A stretch of 64,000 nucleotides of DNA from assembly GCF_000023825.1 (NCBI RefSeq), contig NC_013061.1, positions 2,418,001 through 2,482,000 on the forward strand, written 5' to 3'. The position numbers and the translations under genes were made by a program. Under the pieces are notes generated by a model. It was not told the origin of the DNA. It did no database searches and was given only the letters and a program-made list of their open reading frames with translations. The DNA comes from Pedobacter heparinus DSM 2366 (GTDB taxonomy: Bacteria; Bacteroidota; Bacteroidia; Sphingobacteriales; Sphingobacteriaceae). Below, one piece after another: positions 7,501 to 16,161 of this stretch (position 1 is its first letter; the number at the start of each line of letters is the position of its first letter).

Positions 7501-9151
7501 AAGCCTTATACATTTTTGTGTAATATTCTGCCGCCATTCTGCCCGATTCAAAAGCAGGGACCACATCAGCTGCCGCCTTTTTTACCATGCCTAACCATTT
7601 GTTATGGTCGTTATAATAGGTTGGCAGTACAACCTGTTCCAGTGTATCCATCAGGCTGATGTTCTCCAGCCGGTCCTGATCCTGTTCCGGAGAATGATCC
7701 GGTGCGGGCTGGATCAGGAAACAGTTTTCTCTGTCCCGGGCAAATTCAGGTACCCAGCCATCGGGCAGGGAAAGGTTGATGCTGCCGTTCATTGCGGCAG
7801 TCATGCCACTGGTGCCGGAGGCTTCCCTGTACATCCTGGGGTTGTTTAACCAAACATCAGATCCCTTTTTAAGAAGGGCCGACAATTCCAGCTCATAGCC
7901 TGTAAGTACAGCACAGTTTTTTAAAGGCAATGCCCTCGAAATGATCTGGTTAAACAAGCCAATGGCACCAAAATCTTCAGGATAAGGTTTCCCGGCCCAG
8001 ATCAGCTGTACCGGAAATGCGCCATTGCTCAGCAGGGTTAAAAAGCGGTTCCAGTCCTGCATCACCAGGTCGGCCCGCTTATAACCGGCAAAACGTCTGG
8101 CCCATACTATAGTGATCACCTCCGGATCAAACAGTTTGCCACACTGATCGGCCACTACTTTAAACAGATCGGCCTTCAGCTCTTTTTTTCGTTGAACAAT
8201 ACCATGATCATCATTACCGGCTATTGATTTTCCCATCAGCGGATCCTGCCAGTAGGTTAGGTTCTGGGCATTGGTGATGGAAGTGATTTCGCATATACCG
8301 GGGTTATGGCCCCACATATCCCTGGCCACCTTACCATGCAGTTCAGAAACACCATTGGCCTTTCTGGCAAATTTAAGCGCTGCAAGGGTATAGCTAAACT
8401 GGTCGCCATCCATCCCCAGCAGGTATTTCACCTCATGCTCCTGTAAATGGTAAAAGAAAGACATTTCCTTGAGCAAACTGTATCTATGTTCTTCATTTCC
8501 GGCCATTTCGGGGGTATGGGTAGTAAATACCACCCGTTTTTTTACTTCATCCAGGCTTTTATATTTAGCGTAGAGGTAAAAATTAAGTGATACGGAATGC
8601 CCTTCGTTCATGTGGTATACATCGGGTGTGATGTTTAAGATATCCAGTAACATGGCCCCGCCAATACCCAGAATGATAGACTGGGCAATTCTTGTGGTCT
8701 CATGCGGATCGTACAAACGATGGGTAATGGTACGCGACAGGTAGTCATTTTCAGGAACATCGGTACTGAGCAAAAAAAGTGGTGCTGTACCAAAGGTTTC
8801 CGGTTTTAGCAGATAGGCCCTTACATGCACAGGCGAATCGTGTACCGGAACGGTAAAAATTATGCCTGTATCCTGCAGATATGCATATTGCTTTTCGGTA
8901 TAGGCAGGTTTCATGAGCTGGTCTTTGTCCCTGGTCTGGTCGTAATAACCATATTTCCATAAAATGCCAATACCTAGCAGGTTCTGTTTTAACTGATAAG
9001 CACTCCTTAAGTGCGAGCCGGCAAGAAAACCGAGCCCGCCACTGTAAATTTTTAGCGCCTGATCTACGGCAAATTCCATAGAAAAATAAGCAGCAGCAGT
9101 ACTGTACTGCGCGTTGGGCTCAAAGCCGAAAATGTCTTTTTTAGATAGCAT
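7499..9151 (-). CDS. Alpha-glucan phosphorylase family protein lacking the PLP lysine
   Basis: This 550-residue protein belongs to the short alpha-glucan phosphorylase family (GT35-like). It has AAYFSMEFAVDQALKIYSGG at the N-terminus, an HMNEGHS block near residue 180, WARRFAGYKRADL near residue 350 and EASGTSGMTAAMNGS near the C-terminus. Family members degrade glycogen or maltodextrin to glucose 1-phosphate using pyridoxal phosphate bound to a lysine in the GTSGMK-type motif. Here that position is Thr451 (ACT, plus-strand bases 7799-7801), so a Schiff base cannot form at the usual site. Either the subgroup works differently or it is inactive. At 550 residues it is also clearly shorter than classical phosphorylases of about 800 residues. 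It is monocistronic. Confidence 0.82.
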   Translation of the reverse strand: MLSKKDIFGFEPNAQYSTAAAYFSMEFAVDQALKIYSGGLGFLAGSHLRSAYQLKQNLLGIGILWKYGYYDQTRDKDQLMKPAYTEKQYAYLQDTGIIFTVPVHDSPVHVRAYLLKPETFGTAPLFLLSTDVPENDYLSRTITHRLYDPHETTRIAQSIILGIGGAMLLDILNITPDVYHMNEGHSVSLNFYLYAKYKSLDEVKKRVVFTTHTPEMAGNEEHRYSLLKEMSFFYHLQEHEVKYLLGMDGDQFSYTLAALKFARKANGVSELHGKVARDMWGHNPGICEITSITNAQNLTYWQDPLMGKSIAGNDDHGIVQRKKELKADLFKVVADQCGKLFDPEVITIVWARRFAGYKRADLVMQDWNRFLTLLSNGAFPVQLIWAGKPYPEDFGAIGLFNQIISRALPLKNCAVLTGYELELSALLKKGSDVWLNNPRMYREASGTSGMTAAMNGSINLSLPDGWVPEFARDRENCFLIQPAPDHSPEQDQDRLENISLMDTLEQVVLPTYYNDHNKWLGMVKKAAADVVPAFESGRMAAEYYTKMYKA

Positions 9152-9275
9152 GGTCTTAAATTAGGAAATTTATACCAATAAAGAATTTACGATTCAATTA
9201 TATGTTACTTGTGGGTAATGATTATGTTTAATTTTTAATTGCAAAAAAAGCCAATTGACCATAAAAGAAGAAGAT

Positions 9276-9557
9276 ATGAAGCCAACGATTACGATAGAAT
9301 ATTGTCCGAAATGCGGCTGGATGCTACGTGCCGCCTATATGGCCCAGGAACTGCTGACCACTTTTATAGATGACATCAATGGTGTACTGTTAAAACCTGC
9401 CGGGATTGCCGGCGTTTATACCATCAGTGTAAATGAGGACGTCTTGTACGATAGAAAGGAGCGGGGAGGCTTTCCTGAGATTAAGGAACTGAAACAATTG
9501 GTAAGGGACAAGGTGAATCCTGAAAAAAACTTAGGCCATTCTGATAAAAATGCTTGA
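9276..9557 (+). CDS. SelT/SelW/SelH-like (Rdx) family protein
   Basis: The chosen ATG at 9276 gives 93 residues. A TTG seven codons upstream would extend it, but the purine-rich stretch AAAGAAGAAG sits just before the ATG. The sequence opens with TITIEYCPKCGWMLRA: the CxxC of the Rdx/selenoprotein-W-like thioredoxin fold, here with Cys in both positions. The block GGFPEIKELKQLVRD near the C-terminus is also typical. These small cytosolic proteins are thought to act in redox reactions, though the substrate is unknown. It stands alone between the phosphorylase and the repeat array at 9686. Confidence 0.8.
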   Translation: MKPTITIEYCPKCGWMLRAAYMAQELLTTFIDDINGVLLKPAGIAGVYTISVNEDVLYDRKERGGFPEIKELKQLVRDKVNPEKNLGHSDKNA

Positions 9558-9685
9558 TTATTAGGTATATTGCATTGTTTATTCAGGCAATTTCCAAAGT
9601 TTAAATCAGCGATTTAATTATTGGTTAATTTTTAGGGCTCAGGTTAGGATATTGCTTATAATTGGTTAGGAACCTGTTTATTTAT

Positions 9686-9740
9686 AACAGGGAATAAACA
9701 GGGATTTTATAGGGACTTAACAGGGAGATAACAGGGACAA
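9686..9740 (+). repeat. Five tandem 11-bp repeats (AACAGGGA core)
   Basis: AACAGGGA starts at 9686, 9697, 9719 and 9730, with a variant TATAGGGA at 9708, so the period is exactly 11 bp over five units. The last three bases of each unit vary. The spacing is about one helical turn, so all cores face the same side of the DNA. The array lies 93 bp before the DUF6266 start in a 275-bp AT-rich gap. Confidence 0.85.
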
Positions 9741-9793
9741 ATGCCTGTTTAATCCTTATGTAATTCCTATAATTTTATATTAATTAATATTTC

Positions 9794-9807
9794 ACTGGTA
9801 AACCAGT
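9794..9807. promoter_or_regulatory. Palindrome upstream of DUF6266 gene
   Basis: ACTGGT-AA-ACCAGT is a perfect 6-bp dyad placed 25 bp before the ATG at 9833. It may be an operator or a hairpin in the 5' leader. No TAnnTTTG box is obvious between it and the 11-bp array. Confidence 0.35.
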
Positions 9808-9832
9808 TGTAACTTACTTAACTATTAGAACT

Positions 9833-10462
9833 ATGGCAATTATTAAAAACGGCATTCTTGGTGGTTTTAGAGGCAAGGCCGGAACGGTAGTGGGCTACCA
9901 CTTAAACGGACAGGACATTATGCGTGGCCTGGCAAATGAAAGAAGCAAACCATTTACAGAAAAAGAGCTGGCCAATCAGCAGGCCTTTGGAGATCTGCAG
10001 CTTTGGCTGAAACCTTTAACAGTGTTTCTGAGAGTTGGCTTTCAGGATTATGCCCCTACATTTCAGGGTTTTGTAGCTGCAAAATCCTATAATTCTAAAA
10101 ATGCCCTGGTGAGGGATGATGCGGGTGCATATATTGATCCGGCACTGGCGCTGGTTAGTTTTGGCGATCAGGAACCGGCATTAACAGCATCTGCGGTTTC
10201 AGAAACTGAAAATTCAATTACTTTTAACTGGGAAGGTGGTAAATGTGAAAGTGACGACCGGGCGATGTTTCTGGTATATGATATAGCTGGTGGCAAGGCC
10301 GATTACGATACCGGGGCCGTGAAGCGGAGAATGAAGACCGGGATTTTTAAACTGAATGAGGATTTTTCGGGAAAGGCCGTTCACGTTTACCTTGCCTTTG
10401 TAGCTGAAGACAGAAAAAGGCGCAGTAACAGCCAGTATTTAGGCATTGTTAATGTGCTTTAA
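9833..10462 (+). CDS. DUF6266 family protein
   Basis: The protein has 209 residues and no signal peptide. It starts with MAIIKNGILGGFRGKAGTVV, the hallmark opening of DUF6266 proteins of Bacteroidota. The first half contains a Gln/Leu-rich conserved block (ANQQAFGDLQLWLKPL) and the second half an Ig-like beta-rich segment (NSITFNWEGG and following). The function of the family is unknown, and genomes often carry several copies. Its upstream region is unusual because of the 11-bp array and the palindrome. Confidence 0.8.
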   Translation: MAIIKNGILGGFRGKAGTVVGYHLNGQDIMRGLANERSKPFTEKELANQQAFGDLQLWLKPLTVFLRVGFQDYAPTFQGFVAAKSYNSKNALVRDDAGAYIDPALALVSFGDQEPALTASAVSETENSITFNWEGGKCESDDRAMFLVYDIAGGKADYDTGAVKRRMKTGIFKLNEDFSGKAVHVYLAFVAEDRKRRSNSQYLGIVNVL

Positions 10463-10522
10463 CAGGTATTTACAAATAATCTAACTAGGAATCAGTGATA
10501 TAAAAGATTTCTCGATATATAA

Positions 10523-10554
10523 TTTGCACAATATGTACTGTAACCCTATATTTG
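10523..10554 (+). promoter_or_regulatory. Promoter of tRNA-Lys
   Basis: TTTG (10523-10526) and TATATTTG (10547-10554) are separated by 20 bp, a close match to the Bacteroidota primary sigma consensus TTTG-N19/21-TAnnTTTG. The tRNA begins 50 bp further on. Confidence 0.75.
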
Positions 10555-10603
10555 CACCACTTTAAACGGAAACGCTTAGGGTAAAAGTTCAACAAAGAAC
10601 GAT

Positions 10604-10676
10604 GATTCCGTAGCTCAGCTGGTAGAGCATTACACTTTTAATGTAGTGGTCCTGGGTTCGAATCCCAGCGGGATCA
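10604..10676 (+). tRNA. tRNA-Lys (anticodon TTT)
   Basis: The 73-nt sequence folds into a full cloverleaf. The acceptor arms GATTCCG and CGGGATC pair with one G-T, the D arm is GCTC/GAGC, the anticodon arm has the loop CTTTTAA (anticodon TTT, Lys), and the T arm is CTGGG-TTCGAAT-CCCAG. The discriminator base is A and CCA is not encoded. Confidence 0.97.
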
Positions 10677-10700
10677 CAAGATTCAATATCAAAACTATAC

Positions 10701-10740
10701 AAAACCCTGCAAATCAAATGATTGCAGGGTTTTTGTTTTT
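10701..10740 (+). terminator. Terminator after tRNA-Lys
   Basis: A perfect 12-bp stem (AAAACCCTGCAA with TTGCAGGGTTTT) and a 9-base loop are followed by a T-rich tail. Confidence 0.9.
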
Positions 10741-10773
10741 AGGGAAAAAACTAAAATATGCACCAATCCTCAT

Positions 10774-10862
10774 GAATCCCTGCTCAGTTCCTGGTCACTC
10801 TGCGCTTTGCAAGGCATAGCGTGCAAGGCAAGCGATATGAGAATAAGGAGAAAAAGATGATT
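10774..10862 (-). pseudogene. Remnant of the 5' end of a second copy of the adjacent secreted-protein gene
   Basis: Bases 10774-10816 are an exact 43-bp direct copy of 14683-14725, which encodes the end of the signal peptide and the first mature residues (CKAQSDQELSRDS) of the large gene at 10863-14774. The bases from 10817 to 10862 are a diverged version of the rest of the signal-peptide region, without an ATG. The copy lies directly downstream of the large gene in the same orientation. The simplest reading is the leftover of a tandem paralog whose body was deleted. Confidence 0.7.
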
Positions 10863-13800
10863 TTATGGCTTGTTTAAACCCAGCACATTTGCAATATAAC
10901 CGCTTGCTTTTACTCCCTCATTTACAGAAATATTAGTGGAGGCAATATTGGCTTCTCCACTAACCGCACCGATATTTCCCCCGGCCGAAACGCCTGCAGA
11001 AATTCCCCAGTCTGTTACCTGCAACCCACCATTTGGCCCGGCACCAATGGTAATGTACTCCATCGCAGATGCGCCTGCTGAAACTGCTGTTATATTTTGA
11101 TTGCCGATATGCGCTTCTACTCCTATGCCTGCGCCAATGGTTGCTTCTTTAAACGTACCGTTCTCATTAAAATTAAGGCTCAAGTCTCCCACAAAACCTT
11201 CGCCACCTGTTATGCTCATGGAGTTACAATTGAACCCGATCTTTGTAGGACCCAGCCCCAGCGTTCCTTTGAAGTTGGCACAATAATCTTCTTCCCATTG
11301 TTTTGGCTTGGATGGCATTTTATTCTCTTTCGATGACTGCGACGAATAAACGCAGGGCTCTATTTCAGCGTACATCGTCAGTATTTTCCTTATATCGGTA
11401 ATATATTTTGCCTGCGCATCCAAAAACCAGCGGTTACTGCTGTCATTCTGTTGCACGGGTTTCCAGTTGGCATAATCCCTGAAACAATTGCGGCTTACCA
11501 ATTCGCTTTTTTGTGCAAACTGGTTAGTAAGTTTAGCTACATCCGAAAGGTATTTTGCGCTTTCTTTGTTGTATTCTTCACAACGGGCTTTCTTCAGGCG
11601 CTCCATTTCTTCCTCTTCTTCTCCCTTGCCTTCACCGCCTTCTAATTTGCTTAGCTGTGCTGAATACTTTTTAGTGATGTCGCTTATCTTCTTATTATAC
11701 GTTGCCGTTAATGCTTTTTTATCCTGCGTAAAAATTTGCTCCAGGTCGCTTTTCATTTTCGTGTACGCGATCATGCTTTGGTTTACAATATGGTCTGCCT
11801 TTGTTATCCGCATTGCCAATCCAGCGTTTCGATTAATAGTTGCAACCCACTGCTTCATATCCGGCTTGGGTAATTTATTATATGCTGCCATTATATTTTC
11901 TGCGGTTTGCGATAAGCTGCTTTTTTCTTTTTCCAAAAACTGATTGAACGATTTTGCTTTAGACAGATCTTCGTTCATGGCAGGAAATTCCAGGCGCTTC
12001 AACATAGGAAATTCATTGAAATTGGTATTGGTATAATCGCTTTGGCTTTGATGATTGCCTTCTGTTTTTTGCAGCAGGTCTGATGCTTCTTTATCGTATT
12101 GCCCTTTGAGCGATTGCTTCAAACAACCGATGGCTTTATCCGCTTCAGTTTTATTATTGGTTTGTGATGCTTTAGTTAAATGTACAAAGGCGGCTACTTT
12201 ATTGGCGTTTGTATTCAGGCTGTCTTTGGCAATGCTTTTGTCGGAAAAGCTTAAAGCATTATTCATATCACCCAGGTTGTAAAATGCAGCAGCCATATTG
12301 GCCAGCACTTCCGGTGAACCATTTACTTTTGAATTGACATACTGCAAAACCGGAATGGCTTTTTCCGAATACCCGTAAGCATTAAGTAACGATGCCAAAT
12401 TGTTGGCAGTATTCATATCGTTATAATCTGCCTGTAGTGTTTTGCAGAATAGGTACAAAGCCACCGTGGGCTTTCCTTGCAGCCATACGCCAATGGCTTC
12501 TGCGGCAATGGCTTTGGAAGTTATTGCTTTCTTTGTTTTCAGGTAAGAGTCGATCTTTTTTGTATTGTCTATATTTAATTTTGCCGCAACCTGGGTTTTT
12601 AAATCGTCAATAATTTTTTGAAATGCCGCATTGCCCATCGCTGTATTGGGCAGGGCATCTAACAATGCAGAACGGGCAGGTGCTTTAAAAGCTGGTAATG
12701 CAGCCACTGCTTTATTAGTCCCTTCCGCCTGGGCGGGAATGGGTGAAGCACTTTTAAACCCGGCAGGGTAATTTATTGCCGGCATTTTATCTATTTTTTC
12801 TAATGGCTTAAATGCGTAATCCGAAGTTTCAAATGTAGCCACATCGGGTATGGTAGTTTTCTTATCTTTTATCACTCCAGCAAATGTTGGCTCCTTTGGT
12901 ATATTATTTTGAACAGCACTATTGCTTTTAATATAAATATTGCCTAGCAGCATATTTGGTTCGCTGCAATACCAGCCAATACGTTTATACAATTGGTCAG
13001 AGGGCCTGGCATTATCATTTCTGATTACTTCCTTGCCGTTTACCGAAATAGCAACCGAAGTACCATTTACCGCTACGCTTACATGTGCGATGTCTTTTTC
13101 TTTAAAAGCAGTAATCCTTACATCCTGGTTCATTTCCTTGTATTGGCCTTTCCTGAATTTGCATTCTGTTGTGGTTTCGCCGCTCATGGCGATGGCAAAG
13201 TCTGTTCCTTTATCCACCGCACTGTTCATGTTCATCGGCTGCGGATATTTTTCTTTGGGGTCATAGCCATCCAGCCGCACATAATGCATCACTCTTTTAT
13301 TAGAGATGCCCGGCCCAAAATATACATCATAATTTACGGTATAGGTTGCCCTGAGTGGAATGGCGAGGTCAGGATAGAAAGTAAATTTTGCAGGGATACT
13401 TACCCATTTACCATTTTGCCCACTTACACTTGCCAGAGAAGCATTTGCAAAACCATATCCTGCTGTATGCCATGTTTTGGAAGATATTGCGCCGGTGGGA
13501 TAGCCTTCAAAATCTTCATACAAGATGGTGTAGGGATCTTTGTTTTTTGCTGATGCAGTTGCAGAAACAGCAGTAGGTGCTAAAGCAATATTGCCCGTAG
13601 CTCTTACTGGAGTTTTTACAGGAGCATAAACCATAGTTTTTCTTGCACCAGGTTGCACCAGCCATTTGGCCACAAAATCAAAATTAAAATTATTCAATAA
13701 AGAATATACCATGTGCGATATACCTGTGCCAAACCTAGTATCGAATTTTGCAGGATTTCCTTGTAGTGTTACATTTGTTGGTGTCAGGTTAACATATAAC

Positions 13801-14774
13801 CAAAGTGGATCATCTTTTTTTGACTGGTCAATGGTTTGCTGAGTGGTAGTAACAAGAATGTTGTACTCTGAAAATGTTTTACTGATGGGTTTCCCGTTGA
13901 TGATCGCTTCGGGATTCAGCAGGTAATGGCCGTTACCATCGTTGATGGCATTGTTATAGTTATAATTTGCATTTAACTTGACCACTTCATTGTAATAAGG
14001 TGCCAGTCTTTCCAATGCTTTTTTTACTGGTTCTACCGAGTACAGATTTTTTTGAAGAATGGAAGGGTAGGCCGCTAACTGCTGTTGAATATAGGCCACT
14101 GCATCCCTTACCAGCACCGGCTTAAAAGGCCAATCACCATTTTTAGGAACCACAACACCGATCTTAAAAACCTGTTGGCCATTGTCATGATAATGATCCA
14201 GATAAGTACGATACTTATAGACATTAGGCTGGATCTTTTTATCTATTCCTTCTTTGGCTAATTGAGCTTCATCATCTCCACTCGTAAATTGCACCTGCTC
14301 TGCAAAAAAATACATACCGCCGGGAGTAAACCCCTTTATAGCTACACCAGGGAAATCATTAAACCCTGCCACCAATCTTTGGCCTTGTTCGCAACAACGC
14401 AGATCGATCTTTCCATGGGCAAACGTTGCTGCATAACCTAAAAAATTGACACCATAACTATGCAGGGGACCATTGCCATCTACATACCAACGTTCATCAT
14501 TTTTTGCAATGGTACGCATCACCATCCCACGGGGCAGGTAAGATTGTTGTATCCAGTTGATCAGTATATCCGATGCCTGTTGCTGCCATGCAGAATATAC
14601 AGCATCGCCATACTGGCTTTTAACAGGTTTATAAACGGCTTTTGCATTGATAGGATTGCTGATGTATTGCCAGCCAATTTCCGAATCCCTGCTCAGTTCC
14701 TGGTCACTCTGCGCTTTGCAAGGCACAAAATATAGCGTAAAGAAAAGGACGAAGATGGATTGTATTTTTCTCAT
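10863..14774 (-). CDS. Large secreted multidomain protein, unknown function
   Basis: The ATG at 14774 gives 1303 residues; a TTG at 14786 that overlaps the preceding stop is a weaker choice. A signal peptide ends near PCKAQ. From about residue 425 to 620 a beta-rich segment starting ILYEDFEGYPTG resembles LamG-type jelly-roll domains. A TPR-like helical stretch covers about 750-890. A charged coiled coil with a GEGKGEEEEEME run is near 1090. The last 110 residues are glycine- and alanine-rich with repeated GAGxG and SAGASA motifs that could form a beta-helix or barrel. I do not recognise a family for the whole. It is the last gene of a three-gene operon of secreted proteins. Confidence 0.78.
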   Translation of the reverse strand: MRKIQSIFVLFFTLYFVPCKAQSDQELSRDSEIGWQYISNPINAKAVYKPVKSQYGDAVYSAWQQQASDILINWIQQSYLPRGMVMRTIAKNDERWYVDGNGPLHSYGVNFLGYAATFAHGKIDLRCCEQGQRLVAGFNDFPGVAIKGFTPGGMYFFAEQVQFTSGDDEAQLAKEGIDKKIQPNVYKYRTYLDHYHDNGQQVFKIGVVVPKNGDWPFKPVLVRDAVAYIQQQLAAYPSILQKNLYSVEPVKKALERLAPYYNEVVKLNANYNYNNAINDGNGHYLLNPEAIINGKPISKTFSEYNILVTTTQQTIDQSKKDDPLWLYVNLTPTNVTLQGNPAKFDTRFGTGISHMVYSLLNNFNFDFVAKWLVQPGARKTMVYAPVKTPVRATGNIALAPTAVSATASAKNKDPYTILYEDFEGYPTGAISSKTWHTAGYGFANASLASVSGQNGKWVSIPAKFTFYPDLAIPLRATYTVNYDVYFGPGISNKRVMHYVRLDGYDPKEKYPQPMNMNSAVDKGTDFAIAMSGETTTECKFRKGQYKEMNQDVRITAFKEKDIAHVSVAVNGTSVAISVNGKEVIRNDNARPSDQLYKRIGWYCSEPNMLLGNIYIKSNSAVQNNIPKEPTFAGVIKDKKTTIPDVATFETSDYAFKPLEKIDKMPAINYPAGFKSASPIPAQAEGTNKAVAALPAFKAPARSALLDALPNTAMGNAAFQKIIDDLKTQVAAKLNIDNTKKIDSYLKTKKAITSKAIAAEAIGVWLQGKPTVALYLFCKTLQADYNDMNTANNLASLLNAYGYSEKAIPVLQYVNSKVNGSPEVLANMAAAFYNLGDMNNALSFSDKSIAKDSLNTNANKVAAFVHLTKASQTNNKTEADKAIGCLKQSLKGQYDKEASDLLQKTEGNHQSQSDYTNTNFNEFPMLKRLEFPAMNEDLSKAKSFNQFLEKEKSSLSQTAENIMAAYNKLPKPDMKQWVATINRNAGLAMRITKADHIVNQSMIAYTKMKSDLEQIFTQDKKALTATYNKKISDITKKYSAQLSKLEGGEGKGEEEEEMERLKKARCEEYNKESAKYLSDVAKLTNQFAQKSELVSRNCFRDYANWKPVQQNDSSNRWFLDAQAKYITDIRKILTMYAEIEPCVYSSQSSKENKMPSKPKQWEEDYCANFKGTLGLGPTKIGFNCNSMSITGGEGFVGDLSLNFNENGTFKEATIGAGIGVEAHIGNQNITAVSAGASAMEYITIGAGPNGGLQVTDWGISAGVSAGGNIGAVSGEANIASTNISVNEGVKASGYIANVLGLNKP

Positions 14775-14782
14775 TGTTAAAA

Positions 14783-16159
14783 TCAAATCTTATGAAAATG
14801 AAGAACCGCTTCTATTTTGTTTTTATCATAGTTACAGTCATACAAACTCATATAACTTTCCCATGGCCTGTCACCGTATCTGCGGGAATAGAACCGTATA
14901 AAATATTTACTTTCACTTCCCGATGACGATTTCCTTACCAATACATTTTCAGTAAAGCTATACTCGCTTTGACTTTTAAATTGTTTGGTTTTTATCAGGT
15001 TATTATAATAATCATAACCTGAAGTAGTTGAAGATTGTATCGTAACATAAGATTTTCCGTCTGCTGTGTAGATGGTGGCTGAATTCAAACTATTACCATA
15101 GGTGCCGCTGCCTGATGCCCAGGTGCCTATCAGTTGTTGTTTATAATTTATACTTTTTTCGCCCAGTCCTTTTATTCTCAGGTTAAATAATAAAAAGTGT
15201 AAAGCCATTTCTACCTCACCACCTAAAATGTTATCCGTAGAATTAATAATGGCTACTTTATCGCCAGCTTGTACAAGCAATACAGTTGCTTTGATCACAT
15301 CATACCCACCTCTTTTCTTTATGCTATTGGACATCATATAATAGTTCAATCCCTGGCAGGTCGTCCCTTTTTCGCACTCAGCTTCTGTAAATACTGTGAT
15401 ACCTGGAATCCGTGTTTCCCAGCCATCAAACACCTCGAAAAAAATATGCGACATATCATTTTCTAAATTACCCGATGATTTTATCATACTCATAAACTCA
15501 ATAATTCTTTTTCCTGTAGTGGTGTTTTTCTCTAACATTAAACTATTTCCACCTGCATTTAAACTCCAGGTGGGCGGAACAGTAATGGAATACAGATTTT
15601 TATTTCCTGAACCGGTTGTAGCAGTTGTGGGAGAAACTGCGTTTGTGTTGTTGTTCTGTGCAGTTGCCGTTTCGTTCAGGTCGAGGCTTTTTATAAAATC
15701 CAGTATCTGGTTTTGATATTTATCGGTATTGGTCATGATTACCACGTTCGCCATTTTGCCGTTGCCTGTAGCGGTTATCAACGTTACTAATCCTTTATTG
15801 GCGCCATCGGTATAGCTGGCTTGTCCCGACAAAACGCTCCATCCTTTTTCAGTAGCAGGGTCTTGCAGGGTTGGTTCTCCAGAAACAGACACGGTACCTT
15901 TTACCAGTTTTTCCCAGCTGGTAGTAAAGTTTTCGTTTGCCGGTGCCTCCGTCGCTGCCGAACGTAAAATAATAGCAGCTGCATAACTTCCTTTACCATC
16001 GTTTTTGGTGGACAGTTGAATGCCATTTGCCATTTCTGTTTTATCCCAACCGTTGGGCATGGTATAGTTTAATACATCAAAAGTCTGCTTTTGGGCAAAA
16101 CCAGTATAACTTAGCATCAATAGCAGATTAAACAGGAGAATGTTTTTTATAGGTTTCAT
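14783..16159 (-). CDS. Secreted protein, unknown function
   Basis: The protein has 458 residues with a signal peptide (cleavage near TGFAQ). The first 150 residues and the segment around 195-335 look like two related units: each opens with a predicted amphipathic strand (FDVLNYTMPNGWDK and YSITVPPTWSLNAGG) and ends in a helix with LDFIKSLDL or LHFLLFNLRI. They are joined by a Thr/Asn/Ser-rich linker (NNNTNAVSPTTATTG). The last 110 residues start with LIGTWASGSGTYG, the style of a lipocalin-like barrel. No family is recognised with certainty. It sits 2 bp after the CARDB-like gene and its stop overlaps the start region of the large gene, so translation is probably coupled. Confidence 0.72.
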   Translation of the reverse strand: MKPIKNILLFNLLLMLSYTGFAQKQTFDVLNYTMPNGWDKTEMANGIQLSTKNDGKGSYAAAIILRSAATEAPANENFTTSWEKLVKGTVSVSGEPTLQDPATEKGWSVLSGQASYTDGANKGLVTLITATGNGKMANVVIMTNTDKYQNQILDFIKSLDLNETATAQNNNTNAVSPTTATTGSGNKNLYSITVPPTWSLNAGGNSLMLEKNTTTGKRIIEFMSMIKSSGNLENDMSHIFFEVFDGWETRIPGITVFTEAECEKGTTCQGLNYYMMSNSIKKRGGYDVIKATVLLVQAGDKVAIINSTDNILGGEVEMALHFLLFNLRIKGLGEKSINYKQQLIGTWASGSGTYGNSLNSATIYTADGKSYVTIQSSTTSGYDYYNNLIKTKQFKSQSEYSFTENVLVRKSSSGSESKYFIRFYSRRYGDRPWESYMSLYDCNYDKNKIEAVLHFHKI

Positions 16160-16161
16160 CT

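Noticed and set aside
9686..9740. CRISPR array
   Set aside because: The repeat unit is 11 bp without spacers of constant length beyond it, and no cas gene is in the window.
11488..11943. Plus-strand reading frames of 60-190 codons within 11.0-13.6 kb
   Set aside because: They lie antisense to the large secreted protein, have no start signals, and their hydrophobic or Cys/His-rich translation is what the reverse frame of a Gln/Lys/Asn-rich gene produces.
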